DNA from: Betaproteobacteria bacterium Ga0077526 | Lineage (GTDB): Bacteria > Pseudomonadota > Gammaproteobacteria > Burkholderiales > Ga0077523 | Direction: 5' to 3' | Length of the DNA: 64,000 nucleotides | Assembly (NCBI GenBank): GCA_001464765.1 | Contig: LNDV01000036.1 | Span: 62,001 to 126,000 of the forward strand | Part shown: positions 17,747 to 26,006 of the stretch, in pieces | How the letters are laid out: each line of letters begins with the position of its first letter | Position numbering within the stretch: position 1 is the first letter of the stretch | Translations under genes and position numbers: made by a program | The notes under the pieces: generated by a model | The model's database searches: none | Seen by the model: the letters and a program-made list of their open reading frames with translations, nothing else | What the model was told of the DNA's origin: nothing

Positions 17747-19030
17747 TCATGCGGCCAGTCGGGCGCGGCGTTCCAGCGGCCGCGCAAACAGTTCGGCGAG
17801 ATCGCCCGCCTGGTCGTAGCCCTGGATGGGCGTGAACACCAGTTCGATCGACCACTTGGTCGCGAAGCCTTCCGCCTCGAGCGGATTGGCAAGCCCGAGA
17901 CCGCACACCGTCAGATCCGGCTGTGCCGTGCGCAGGCGGTCCAGCTGGCGCTCCACGTCCTGCCCTTCGGACACGACGGTCGACGCAGGCAGCCACGCGA
18001 GTTCGGTGGAGATCATCCGGCGGTCGAGATACGGCGTACCGATCTCGAGGAGATTCATGCCGGCCTCGCGCTGCAGGAACCGCGCAAGCGGAATCTCGAG
18101 CTGCGAGTCCGGCAGCATGAACAGGCTCTTGCCTTCGAGCCGCGCGCGGTGGCGTTCGATGCCGGCCTTCGCGCGGGCGATCAGGGGCGCGGTGACTTCG
18201 TCGAAGCGCTCCGGGGACACGCCCCAGGCCTTGGCGGCCGCGCGGAACCACTCGGTCGTGCCTTCCGCGCCCAGCGGATACGGCGCAGAGAGAAGCTGTG
18301 CGCCGCGGTCCTGCAGCATGCGGACGGTGTCGCCGACGAAGGGCTGGGCGGGCAGCATCACGGTGCCTGGCCCCACGGCGGGCAGCGTGCCGGCACGTCG
18401 CGCCGGCAGGAAGTTGACCGGGCCGATGCCGAGCGCGTCGAACACGCGCACGAACTGGTCTTCGATCACGTCGGCGAGACCGCCGACCACGAGCAGCTGG
18501 CGCTCGTTGCTCGCGGGCATCTCGGGCACGAGGCACTTGAGAGCGTTGTCCTCGCCCTGAGTGAACGTCGTCTCGATGCCGGAGCCCGAGAAGTTCACTA
18601 CCCGGACGCGGGGACGCAGTTGTGCGTTGAGCCGCTCCGCCGCCTTCGCGAGATCGAGCTTGATGACTTCGGACGGGCAGGACCCGACGAGGAACAGAGT
18701 GGAGACGTCGGGCCGGCGCTCGAGCAGCGAGACGCAGAGCCGGTCGAGTTCGTCGTTCGCATCGGCCAGCCCGGCGAGATCGCGGTCGCCCAGGATCGCG
18801 GTGCCGAACCGGGGCTCGGCGAAGATCATCACGCCGGCTGCGGACTGCAGCAGATGCGCACAGGTGCGGGAGCCGACCACCAGGAAGAAGGCGTCCTGCA
18901 TCTTGCGGTGCAGCCACACAATTGCGGTGAGGCCGCAGAACACCTCCCGCTGGCCGCGCTCGCGCAGCACGGGGCGTTCATCGCAGCCGGCACCGGCTGA
19001 AGTGGGCGGCAGCGCGCTGAGATCGGTCAT
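17747..19030 (-). CDS. bchN: Light-independent protochlorophyllide reductase subunit N
   Basis: BchN (427 residues) is the partner of BchB in the DPOR catalytic unit and carries three cysteine ligands of the NB cluster, seen here as C32 (EVFCGLT), C57 (SRTCAHLL) and C118 (GSCPSEVIK). Landmarks FSGSGIETTFTQGEDNAL and PYLDRRMISTELAWLP are present. The start ATG 19030 overlaps the bchF stop as ATGA. Together with bchL and bchB the full light-independent reductase is encoded, so protochlorophyllide can be reduced in darkness, provided oxygen is low enough for the Fe-S clusters. Confidence 0.98.
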   Translation of the reverse strand: MTDLSALPPTSAGAGCDERPVLRERGQREVFCGLTAIVWLHRKMQDAFFLVVGSRTCAHLLQSAAGVMIFAEPRFGTAILGDRDLAGLADANDELDRLCVSLLERRPDVSTLFLVGSCPSEVIKLDLAKAAERLNAQLRPRVRVVNFSGSGIETTFTQGEDNALKCLVPEMPASNERQLLVVGGLADVIEDQFVRVFDALGIGPVNFLPARRAGTLPAVGPGTVMLPAQPFVGDTVRMLQDRGAQLLSAPYPLGAEGTTEWFRAAAKAWGVSPERFDEVTAPLIARAKAGIERHRARLEGKSLFMLPDSQLEIPLARFLQREAGMNLLEIGTPYLDRRMISTELAWLPASTVVSEGQDVERQLDRLRTAQPDLTVCGLGLANPLEAEGFATKWSIELVFTPIQGYDQAGDLAELFARPLERRARLAA

Positions 19031-19551
19031 TTTCCAGGTACCAGGTAGATGTCGTCCGCCGAGGCGGATCGTGCGGCCGCACCGAGCCGGGCGGCACGGA
19101 GCTTCCACACGAATTGCGCGGCGTTGATGACGTAGGTGGCGTAGGCCGCGAGGGCAAGAAGCAGCTGACCGCGCAGACCGAAAGCGCCGGTGAAGAGGGC
19201 TACGAGGTAGGCGGTGTGCAGAGCGATGACGAGCATGCTCACCACGTCTTCCCAGAAGAAGGCCTCGGCAAACAGGTAGCGGCCGAAGACGTCCTTCTCC
19301 CAGAGGGAGCCGGTGACCATGATCGCGTACAGTGTGAGCGTCTTCGCGATGACCGAAACGGTGGCGGCGGTGGCGCCCTCCCCCGTGTTGAGACACCGGA
19401 TCACGAGAACGAGGCTGATGGCGAAGACGACGAACTGGAGCGGCGCGAGGATGCCCTGCACCAGCGTCCAGCGTGACCGGTCGCGACGGGCCCGCTGTTC
19501 TTCCGTGTACAGCGGCTTCGCAACCTGTTGTCCTGTGCTCGGTCGACCCAC
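19027..19551 (-). CDS. bchF: 2-vinyl bacteriochlorophyllide hydratase
   Basis: BchF (174 residues) hydrates the C3 vinyl group of chlorophyllide on the way to bacteriochlorophyll a. It is a small polytopic membrane protein; landmarks are LYTEEQRARRDRSRW, IMVTGSLWEKDVFGRYLF, EAFFWEDVVSMLVIALHTAY and the C-terminal YVINAAQFVWKLRAARL. The likely start is GTG 19551 with GGGAGG four bases upstream; no ATG is available in frame. It is the first gene of the long minus-strand superoperon and sits 22 bases downstream of a well-formed promoter. Confidence 0.95.
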   Translation of the reverse strand: MGRPSTGQQVAKPLYTEEQRARRDRSRWTLVQGILAPLQFVVFAISLVLVIRCLNTGEGATAATVSVIAKTLTLYAIMVTGSLWEKDVFGRYLFAEAFFWEDVVSMLVIALHTAYLVALFTGAFGLRGQLLLALAAYATYVINAAQFVWKLRAARLGAAARSASADDIYLVPGK

Positions 19552-19579
19552 TGCGCCTCCCCTCGCTCCTGTTGAGGCC

Positions 19580-19608
19580 AATCTAGTCCCCGACGCCCAA
19601 CCTGTCAA
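19580..19608 (-). promoter_or_regulatory. Sigma-70-type promoter of the bchF superoperon
   Basis: Read on the minus strand, TTGACA (19608-19603) is followed after exactly 17 bases by TAGATT (19585-19580). A start near 19573 would give a leader of about 22 bases before the bchF GTG, which contains the GGGAGG ribosome site. The -35 box forms one end of a candidate PpsR operator, which would explain repression. Prediction from sequence only. Confidence 0.6.
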
Positions 19609-19636
19609 CTTTTGTTTACGTCCATTTCTATTGACA
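19603..19636. promoter_or_regulatory. Double PpsR-type operator between bchF and aerR
   Basis: Two near-matches to the PpsR/CrtJ consensus TGT-N12-ACA lie head to tail and share two bases: TGT-N12-ACG (19603-19620) and CGT-N12-ACA (19619-19636). The whole 34-bp element is bounded by inverted TGTCAA and TTGACA ends, which are also the -35 boxes of the leftward (bchF) and rightward (aerR) promoters. One conserved base per site is degenerate (A to G or T to C). Cooperative tetramer binding is how PpsR is known to act on paired sites; binding here is inferred. Confidence 0.5.
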
Positions 19637-19659
19637 CTCGAACAAATTTGGATGACATT
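19631..19659 (+). promoter_or_regulatory. Possible aerR promoter
   Basis: TTGACA at 19631-19636 with a 17-base spacer leads to GACATT (19654-19659), a weak -10. It mirrors the bchF promoter across the double operator, so the two divergent units could be repressed together. A leader of about 125 bases would precede aerR. Confidence 0.3.
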
Positions 19660-19789
19660 GCCGACACGCGTTGCGAGGAGGTGTAATCTTCGCGACATCG
19701 CCTCCGCACAGTTGCGGTGTCTGTCCCACGTGACACCGGCACTGCTTCCGCGGCCGCGAGCCGAACGATCCGCTGGGGAGGAGAGACCC

Positions 19790-20680
19790 ATGGATGGGCT
19801 GCGACAGAAGGCAGTAAGGCGGGTTGCCGGGGAGTCTCGGGAGGACGACCAGCACAACGGGCCGCGACACACGGCCCGCCGCCAGGGCAGGATCGCTTCG
19901 GATCGTCTCGTCGCCGACCTCGCTGATGCAGTACAAGGACAGGTGGTGCCGCGGCTTCTGCTCGCGCATCGCGGGCTCGCCGAGCCCGGCGCAATCGAAG
20001 ACCTCGGGCTCCATCCCGACCCCGACGTCATCGGTAACTTCGCCAAGTACCTGTTGCGCGAGGATCTTGATGAACTGATGCGCCGTGTCGAGTCGATGCA
20101 GGCGCGCGGCATGCCGCTCGAGACCATCTATCTGGATGTGCTCGCCCCTGTCGCCCGGCATCTGGGCGACCTGTGGAACGAGGACCTCTGCGACTTCACC
20201 GCCGTGACGGTAGGCCTGTGGCGCCTCCAGCAGCTCGTACGTCGCCTGTCGCCGTGCTTCCTGCAGGAGTCCGAAGGCAGTGAGCAGGGTCGCCGCGCGC
20301 TGCTCGTGCCGGCCCCGGGAGAGCAGCATACTTTCGGGTTGGGCATGGTTTCCGATTTCTTCCGGCGAGGCGGCTGGGATGTCTGGTCGGGTTCGCCGAC
20401 CACGACACAGGAAGTCGTTCGCATCGTTCGCGGCGAATGGTTCGCGGTCATCGGCCTGTCGGTCGCCTGCGAGCGCAATCTCGAAGGACTCGCGACCGCC
20501 ATCCACACTATCCGCCGTGCCTCGCGCAACCGTTCGATCGGCGTTCTCGTGGGCGGAGCGGTGTTCGTGGAACATCCGGACTACGTGGCCCTCGTCGGCG
20601 CGGACGCATCCGCTCACGACGGCCGGCACGCGGTCACGCAAGCCGAGGCATTGCTGGGGCTGCTGGCGAGGCGCTGTTGA
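19790..20680 (+). CDS. aerR: AerR/PpaA-type cobalamin-binding antirepressor of PpsR
   Basis: This 296-residue protein has the B12-binding architecture of the AerR/PpaA family: a helical cap (LDVLAPVARHLGDLWNEDLCDFTAVTVG, about residues 116-143) and a Rossmann-like cobalamin domain with EQHTFGLG (His180) in place of the classical DxHxxG, then VIGLSVAC and VLVGGAVF. In Rhodobacter, AerR binds cobalamin and relieves PpsR/CrtJ repression in a light-dependent way. It is located directly upstream of ppsR, as in other photosynthesis clusters. The start ATG 19790 has GGGGAGGAGAG just upstream. The N-terminal ~35 residues are basic and variable. Confidence 0.88.
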   Translation: MDGLRQKAVRRVAGESREDDQHNGPRHTARRQGRIASDRLVADLADAVQGQVVPRLLLAHRGLAEPGAIEDLGLHPDPDVIGNFAKYLLREDLDELMRRVESMQARGMPLETIYLDVLAPVARHLGDLWNEDLCDFTAVTVGLWRLQQLVRRLSPCFLQESEGSEQGRRALLVPAPGEQHTFGLGMVSDFFRRGGWDVWSGSPTTTQEVVRIVRGEWFAVIGLSVACERNLEGLATAIHTIRRASRNRSIGVLVGGAVFVEHPDYVALVGADASAHDGRHAVTQAEALLGLLARRC

Positions 20681-20744
20681 GACCTTCCCCGCAGCGACGT
20701 TCCATGACAGGACGGATCCACCGTCCGAAAGGTCAATTCGTTCC

Positions 20745-22172
20745 GTGAAGCGGTTCAAGTCCGCCAAGAGGGCGTTGGGAGATCTCGACGCCGACAGCGC
20801 CGCACTGCTGGTGGCCGCGGCTGCAGACGTCACGCTCATCCTGGATGCAAAGGGAATCGTCCGCGATATCGCCTGCGGAAACGATGAGCTCGCGAGCGAG
20901 CTGAGCGATGCACCACAATGGGTCGGGCTGGCCTGGGGTAGCACGGTCACCGCCGAATCCCGCCCGAAGGTCGCTGCAATGCTGGAGGAAGCCGCGGGCG
21001 GGACCGCCACCCGATGGCGTCAGCTGAACCACCCCACGGCACGCGGCCCGGACATCCCCATCCTTTACTGCGTAGCGCCGGCAGGGCGCTCCGGGCGCTA
21101 TGTCGCCTTCGGTCGCGACCTTCGCACCGTCGCGAGCCTTCAGCAGCGCCTGCTCGATGCGCAGCAGTCGCTCGAGCGAGACTACGCCCGGCTGCGTCAC
21201 GCCGAGACCCGCTATCGCCTGCTCTTCCAGATCGCTTCCGAAGGTGTCCTGATCGTCGACGGCACCACGCTGCGCATCCTCGAGGCCAACGCCACCGCCG
21301 AGGAAGTCCTCGGGGAGTCCGCACGGGGGCTTGTCGGCAAGGCTCTGCTGCCGGCCTTTGATGCGAGGGCGTCCGAATCGCTGCAGACGATGCTCGCCAC
21401 GGCCCGCACCGCCGGCCGTGCGGAACAGGTCCCGGCTTCGCTGTCGGGCGGCCGCGCCCACGTCCTGGTGTCGGCGTTCCTGTTCCGGCAGGAGAACACC
21501 TCCCTGTTCCTGGTTCGCCTGGCGCCTGCCGCCGAGGCTGGTGCCATCGTGCCGCGTGTGGGCGCCCGCTCGAAGCTGCTCCAGTTCGTGGATACCGCGC
21601 AGGACGGCATCGTCGTCACCGACGCCGACGGCATGGTGCTCGCTGCCAACCGCGGGTTCCTGGAACTCGTTCAGCTCGTCGCCGAGGATCAGGCCCAGGG
21701 CAAGTCCCTCGACCGATGGCTGGGCCGTCCGGGTGTGGACATGGGCGTCCTGATGGCGAACCTGCGCCAGCACGGTTCGCTGCGCCTGTTCGCGACCTCC
21801 GTGCGCGGCGAGTACGGCGTGACGGCTGACGTCGAGATCTCCGCGGTCGCCATGCCCAACGGCGAACGCCCCTGCTACGGCTTCACCATCCGCAACGTGG
21901 GTCAGCGCGTCGTCCCCGACGCCCGCGGCCTGCGCGAACTGCCGCACTCCGTCTCGCAGATGACCGAACTCGTGGGTCGGGTCGCGCTCAAGGATCTCGT
22001 CCGTGAAGCCACCGACGTGATCGAGCGACTGTGCATCGAGGCCGCGCTCGAGCTTACGGCGGACAACCGCGCGTCAGCGGCCGAAATGCTCGGCCTCAGC
22101 CGGCAGAGCCTGTACGTGAAGCTGCGCCGGTACGGTCTCGGCGACCTCGCTCCCGAGGACGTCAGCAAGTAG
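20745..22172 (+). CDS. ppsR: PpsR/CrtJ transcriptional repressor of photosynthesis genes
   Basis: PpsR (475 residues) represses bch, crt and puc genes under oxygen or light. Its layout is N-terminal PAS-like domain (to ~125), glutamine-rich helical linker (TVASLQQRLLDAQQSLERDY, ~128-158), PAS1, PAS2, and a Fis-type helix-turn-helix at the C-terminus (AAEMLGLSRQSLYVKLRRYG). The conserved cysteine just before the HTH (RLCIEAALEL) is present, but the position corresponding to the second redox cysteine of the R. sphaeroides protein appears to be Val (FLVRLAPA), by comparison from memory. The start is taken as GTG 20745; the ribosome site AAAGG is distant. It is encoded 64 bases after aerR. Confidence 0.93.
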   Translation: MKRFKSAKRALGDLDADSAALLVAAAADVTLILDAKGIVRDIACGNDELASELSDAPQWVGLAWGSTVTAESRPKVAAMLEEAAGGTATRWRQLNHPTARGPDIPILYCVAPAGRSGRYVAFGRDLRTVASLQQRLLDAQQSLERDYARLRHAETRYRLLFQIASEGVLIVDGTTLRILEANATAEEVLGESARGLVGKALLPAFDARASESLQTMLATARTAGRAEQVPASLSGGRAHVLVSAFLFRQENTSLFLVRLAPAAEAGAIVPRVGARSKLLQFVDTAQDGIVVTDADGMVLAANRGFLELVQLVAEDQAQGKSLDRWLGRPGVDMGVLMANLRQHGSLRLFATSVRGEYGVTADVEISAVAMPNGERPCYGFTIRNVGQRVVPDARGLRELPHSVSQMTELVGRVALKDLVREATDVIERLCIEAALELTADNRASAAEMLGLSRQSLYVKLRRYGLGDLAPEDVSK

Positions 22173-22229
22173 CTGTTCCGCCGTTGCCCGTCCCCGGGCG
22201 CCGGCCGGTCGCTCCGCAGCCTGATCGAT

Positions 22230-22247
22230 TGTCAATTTTGATTGACA
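22230..22247. promoter_or_regulatory. PpsR-binding palindrome upstream of bchG
   Basis: TGTCAATTTTGATTGACA is an exact TGT-N12-ACA site with an extended 7-bp dyad (TGTCAAT / ATTGACA). Its right arm overlaps the -35 box TTGACA of the bchG promoter, the arrangement expected for repression by PpsR. It is the best operator match seen in the window. Confidence 0.7.
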
Positions 22248-22270
22248 CAACGATCTGTCAGGTCTAACTT
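22242..22270 (+). promoter_or_regulatory. bchG-bch2-bchP promoter
   Basis: TTGACA (22242-22247), 17-base spacer, TAACTT (22265-22270). A start six or seven bases after the -10 falls at about 22276-22278, that is on or next to the bchG ATG (22277), so the transcript may be leaderless. Confidence 0.6.
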
Positions 22271-22276
22271 GCGGAA

Positions 22277-23173
22277 ATGGCCCATACCCTGCCCACTACC
22301 CCGCCTTCACTGCCTTCCCCGAGGGCCGTGCTGGAACTGCTGAAACCCATCACCTGGTTCCCGCCCATGTGGGCGTTCGGCTGCGGCGTGGTGTCATCCG
22401 GTCAGCCGGTCGGGTCGCGCTGGCCGCTCGTCGTCACCGGCATCGCGCTGGCCGGCCCCCTGGTGTGCGCCATGAGCCAGGCGGTCAACGACTGGTACGA
22501 CAGGCACGTGGACGCCATCAACGAACCCCACCGACCGATCCCCTCGGGGCGCATCCCGGGGTCCTGGGGCCTGTTCATCGCCATCGCCTGGACACTCCTC
22601 TCCCTGGCCGTCGCCGGCGCCCTGGGTCCGGTCGTATTCGCCGCCACCGTCCTTGGCTCCATGCTCGCGTGGGCGTACAGCGCGCCGCCGCTTCGCCTCA
22701 AGCGCAACGGCTGGTGGGGCAATGCCGCCGTGGGCATCAGTTACGAAGGGCTCGCCTGGGTCACCGGCGCAGCCGTGCTGAGCGCATCCGTGCCGTCGTG
22801 GCAGGTGTTCGCGGTCGCGGCGCTCTACAGCGCAGGCGCCCACGGCATCATGACGCTGAACGATTTCAAGTCGATCGACGGCGACCGGCAGATGGGTGTC
22901 GGCTCGCTGCCCGTCCGTCTCGGGCCCGAGCGCGCGGGGCTCGTCGCCTGCCTCTTCATGGCGCTTCCCCAGGTCGTCGTCGTGGGCCTCCTGCTGTCGT
23001 GGGGCGCACCGATCACCGCGGGCATCGTCACGATCCTTCTCGCCGTGCAGATCGGTCTGATGGTGAAGCTGCTGGCCGATCCCCGTGGCCGTGCGCCCTG
23101 GTACAACGGCACCGGCGTATCCCTGTTCGTGCTCGGCATGATGGTCACCGCCGTGGCGCTGCGCAGCCTGTGA
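22277..23173 (+). CDS. bchG: Bacteriochlorophyll synthase (geranylgeranyl transfer)
   Basis: BchG (298 residues) is a UbiA-family membrane prenyltransferase that esterifies bacteriochlorophyllide a with geranylgeranyl (or phytyl) diphosphate. The first aspartate-rich motif NDWYDRHVDAINEPHRPIPS, the second motif DFKSIDGDRQMGVGSLPV and the N-terminal ELLKPITWFPPMWAFGCG are all typical. About eight membrane helices are visible. No Shine-Dalgarno precedes ATG 22277 and the predicted promoter places transcription start at the ATG. It starts a three-gene unit with bch2 and bchP. Confidence 0.96.
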   Translation: MAHTLPTTPPSLPSPRAVLELLKPITWFPPMWAFGCGVVSSGQPVGSRWPLVVTGIALAGPLVCAMSQAVNDWYDRHVDAINEPHRPIPSGRIPGSWGLFIAIAWTLLSLAVAGALGPVVFAATVLGSMLAWAYSAPPLRLKRNGWWGNAAVGISYEGLAWVTGAAVLSASVPSWQVFAVAALYSAGAHGIMTLNDFKSIDGDRQMGVGSLPVRLGPERAGLVACLFMALPQVVVVGLLLSWGAPITAGIVTILLAVQIGLMVKLLADPRGRAPWYNGTGVSLFVLGMMVTAVALRSL

Positions 23174-23183
23174 GGAGGCCCAC

Positions 23184-24545
23184 ATGAGAGCACGCGAAAC
23201 TCACCTCTCCTGGCTGGGCATCGTCCGGCTCGGGCTCGTGCAGACCGCGCTGGGCGCCATCGTCGTCCTCACCACCTCCACCATGAACCGCGTGATGGTG
23301 GTGGAACTCGCTCTTCCGGCAATGCTGCCGGGAGCACTCGTCGCCGTTCACTACATGATGCAGATGCTGCGTCCGCGACTGGGTCACGGGTCCGACGTGG
23401 GCGGACGCCGGACGCCCTGGATCATCGGGGGCATGGGCGTCCTCGCCATCGGCGGCGTGAGCGCAGCGCTGGCCACCGCCTGGATGACTTCCTCCGCACT
23501 GCTCGGCACGATCGCCGCCGTCGGCGCGTTCGTGCTGATCGGACTCGGTGTCGGCGCTGCAGGCACTTCCCTCCTCGTGCTGCTCGCCAAGTGCGTGGCG
23601 CCCGAGCGGCGAGCGGCGGCGGCGACGATCGTGTGGGTCATGATGATCGCGGGCTTCGCGGTCACGGCCGGCACGGCCGGGCACTTCCTCGATCCGTTCT
23701 CCCCGGCGCGACTGGTCAATGTCACGGCCGTCGTCGCTGCGCTGGCCTTCGTGGTGACGCTGCTCGCGGTGCGCGGCGTCGAGCCCGACCGGTCGATGCA
23801 CCCGACCGATTCCACATCCGATCGCCCTAGCACCAGCGCATTCCGCCGCGCGCTCGCCGAGGTCTGGCAGGAGCAAGACGCCCGCCGCTTCACGATCTTC
23901 GTATTCGTCTCGATGCTGTCTTACAGCCTGCAGGATCTCATCCTCGAGCCTTTCGCCGGCACGGTGTTCGGCATGACCCCGGGCGAATCGACCAAGCTCG
24001 CCGGGCTGCAGCACAGCGGCACACTGCTCGGCATGATTGTCGTGGCCGTTGCGGGCAGCGGACCGGCGATGCTGCGCTTCGGCAGCCTGCGCGCCTGGGC
24101 CATCGGCGGCTGCATCGCCTCCGCCGTCGCGCTGTTCGGACTCACGACCGCAGGCGTCCTCGGACCGGGATGGCCGCTCCGCGCAAACGCGATGCTGCTC
24201 GGCGCCGCCAACGGTGCGTTCGCAGTGGCCGCGATCGGCTCGATGATGACGCTCGCTTCGGCGGGCGGTAAGTCCCGTGAAGGCATCCGAATGGGCCTCT
24301 GGGGCGCCGCGCAGGCAATCGCCTTTGGTGTCGGCGGATTCCTGGGCACGGCAGCGGCGGATATCGCGCGACTGTTCCTCGGGTCGCCGGCCGCGGCCTA
24401 CGCATTGGTGTTCTGTCTCGAAGGGTTCCTCTTCCTCGTGTCGGCTCGACTCGCGATGGGCATCGCCATGCCCGCGTCCGCACGGAGCGTGAAGGAAAGT
24501 CTGCCAACCGGCGGCCGCGGTGCCGCTCTTCTGAATCGGGGGTGA
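23184..24545 (+). CDS. bch2: Bch2-type PucC-family transporter-like protein
   Basis: This 453-residue protein with about twelve transmembrane segments is a second PucC-family member, of the group always found between bchG and bchP (ORF428/Bch2). Landmarks: TMNRVMVVELALPAMLPG, LGHGSDVGGRRTPWIIGG, SYSLQDLILEPFAGTVFGM. The role is unproven; involvement in pigment handling or antenna assembly is inferred from the family and context. The ribosome site GGAGG directly follows the bchG stop. The downstream bchP is coupled (GTGA overlap or ATG six bases after the stop). Confidence 0.9.
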   Translation: MRARETHLSWLGIVRLGLVQTALGAIVVLTTSTMNRVMVVELALPAMLPGALVAVHYMMQMLRPRLGHGSDVGGRRTPWIIGGMGVLAIGGVSAALATAWMTSSALLGTIAAVGAFVLIGLGVGAAGTSLLVLLAKCVAPERRAAAATIVWVMMIAGFAVTAGTAGHFLDPFSPARLVNVTAVVAALAFVVTLLAVRGVEPDRSMHPTDSTSDRPSTSAFRRALAEVWQEQDARRFTIFVFVSMLSYSLQDLILEPFAGTVFGMTPGESTKLAGLQHSGTLLGMIVVAVAGSGPAMLRFGSLRAWAIGGCIASAVALFGLTTAGVLGPGWPLRANAMLLGAANGAFAVAAIGSMMTLASAGGKSREGIRMGLWGAAQAIAFGVGGFLGTAAADIARLFLGSPAAAYALVFCLEGFLFLVSARLAMGIAMPASARSVKESLPTGGRGAALLNRG

Positions 24546-24550
24546 TCGGC

Positions 24551-25753
24551 ATGAATCGCGACCAGACTTACGACGTGGTGGTGGTGGGCGGCGGGCCTTC
24601 GGGCGCCACGGCCGCAACCGATCTCGCCAGGGCCGGACGTTCCGTGCTGCTGCTCGACCGCGACGGACGGATCAAGCCGTGCGGCGGCGCGATTCCGCCG
24701 GTGCTCATCGAGGAGTACGAGATTCCGGATTCGCTGCTGTGTGCCCGTGTGACCTCGGCGCGGATGATCTCGCCCTCCGGGCGCAAGGTGGACATGCCCA
24801 TCGAAGGCGGCTTCGTGGGCATGGTCGACCGCGACAAGTTCGACGAGTGGCTCCGCCGCCGCGCGCAGTCCGCCGGGGCCGACCGCCGCATCGGGACTTA
24901 CGACACGACGTCCCGCGATGCGGATGGCACCCTGGTCGTCCACTTCCACGGCAAGACCGACGAAGGCGAGTCGGTGTCGCAGCAGGTGCGCACCAGACTC
25001 CTCATCGGTGCCGACGGCGCCAATTCGTCGGTGGCCCGGCAGCACGTGCCCGGCGCGGACAAGGTGCCCTTCGTCTACGCCTACCACGAGATCGTGGAAT
25101 CGCCGAAGAATGCCCAGGCCGCCGATTTCGATCCGGCGCGCTGTGATGTGTACTACCAGGGACTGCTCTCCCCGGACTTCTACGGCTGGGTGTTCCCGCA
25201 CGGCAGCACGACCAGCGTCGGCACGGGTACCGCGCACAGAGGCTTCTCAATCCGCAACGCCACCTCGAAACTGCGGGAGTGCGCCGGACTGAGCGACACC
25301 GACACCGTCCGCCGCGAAGGCGCGCCGATTCCGCTGCGACCGATGAAGCGCTGGGACAACGGCCGCGACGTGGTGCTGGCCGGCGACGCCGCCGGCGTCG
25401 TCGCACCGGCGTCCGGCGAAGGCATCTACTACGCGATGACAGGCGGGCGCCTCGCCGCGCAGGCGGCGGAGGAATGTCTCCGCACCGGTGACGCAGCCGC
25501 GCTGGGTCTCGCCCGCAAGAAGTTCATGCGCGCCCACGGACGGGTGTTCTGGATCCTCGGGATGATGCAGAAGTTCTGGTACAAGAACGACAAGCGACGC
25601 GAGCGCTTCGTCGGCATCTGCCGGGACAAGGACGTGCAGCGCCTCACCTGGGAGTCGTACATGCACAAGCGACTGGTACGCAAGCGCCCCATGGCGCATG
25701 TGCGGATCTTCTTCAAGGACCTGGCCCACCTGCTCGGTCTGGTGGCTCCCTGA
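24551..25753 (+). CDS. bchP: Geranylgeranyl diphosphate / bacteriochlorophyll reductase
   Basis: BchP (400 residues) is an FAD-dependent reductase that saturates the geranylgeranyl tail to phytyl, completing bacteriochlorophyll a. The dinucleotide-binding motif VVVVGGGPSGATAATDLARAG, the substrate-side GRIKPCGGAIPP and the second FAD motif GRDVVLAGDAAGVVAPASGEG are visible. ATG 24551 is preceded by GGGGGTG; GTG 24542 (overlapping the bch2 stop) is an alternative giving three more residues. A strong hairpin follows the stop, consistent with the end of the bchG-bch2-bchP transcript. Confidence 0.96.
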   Translation: MNRDQTYDVVVVGGGPSGATAATDLARAGRSVLLLDRDGRIKPCGGAIPPVLIEEYEIPDSLLCARVTSARMISPSGRKVDMPIEGGFVGMVDRDKFDEWLRRRAQSAGADRRIGTYDTTSRDADGTLVVHFHGKTDEGESVSQQVRTRLLIGADGANSSVARQHVPGADKVPFVYAYHEIVESPKNAQAADFDPARCDVYYQGLLSPDFYGWVFPHGSTTSVGTGTAHRGFSIRNATSKLRECAGLSDTDTVRREGAPIPLRPMKRWDNGRDVVLAGDAAGVVAPASGEGIYYAMTGGRLAAQAAEECLRTGDAAALGLARKKFMRAHGRVFWILGMMQKFWYKNDKRRERFVGICRDKDVQRLTWESYMHKRLVRKRPMAHVRIFFKDLAHLLGLVAP

Positions 25754-25759
25754 TGGACT

Positions 25760-25790
25760 GTGGCCGCCGCCCTGCGGGTGCGGCGGCCAC
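25760..25790 (+). terminator. Hairpin after bchP
   Basis: GTGGCCGCCGC (25760-25770) pairs perfectly with GCGGCGGCCAC (25780-25790) around a nine-base loop, seven bases after the bchP stop. No T-tract follows, so it may act as a transcript-stabilising or weak terminator hairpin. Confidence 0.5.
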
Positions 25791-25988
25791 GCCGCACGCC
25801 GCACGAGAAGGCGGCACCCCGTTACCCTCGCCGGGCCGTTGCTTCGGCGGACGATTGGTTCACGCCCCGCTCCTCCCCCGCCGGCTTCACCCCCGTCGGC
25901 CGCTGTTTCACCACTGCAACCCGCTGCTGTCGGGCACACCGCGCGAGGCCTCTGCCACCCGGTTGAACGCCCCCTGGTTCCCGGTGTC

Positions 25989-26006
25989 TGTCGAAGGTGT
26001 TGGACA
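25989..26006. promoter_or_regulatory. Candidate PpsR site upstream of the PpsR-like gene
   Basis: TGTCGAAGGTGTTGGACA fits TGT-N12-ACA and has TGTC/GACA ends. The match is short enough to occur by chance a few times in 64 kb, so only its position before a photoreceptor operon makes it interesting. Confidence 0.35.
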
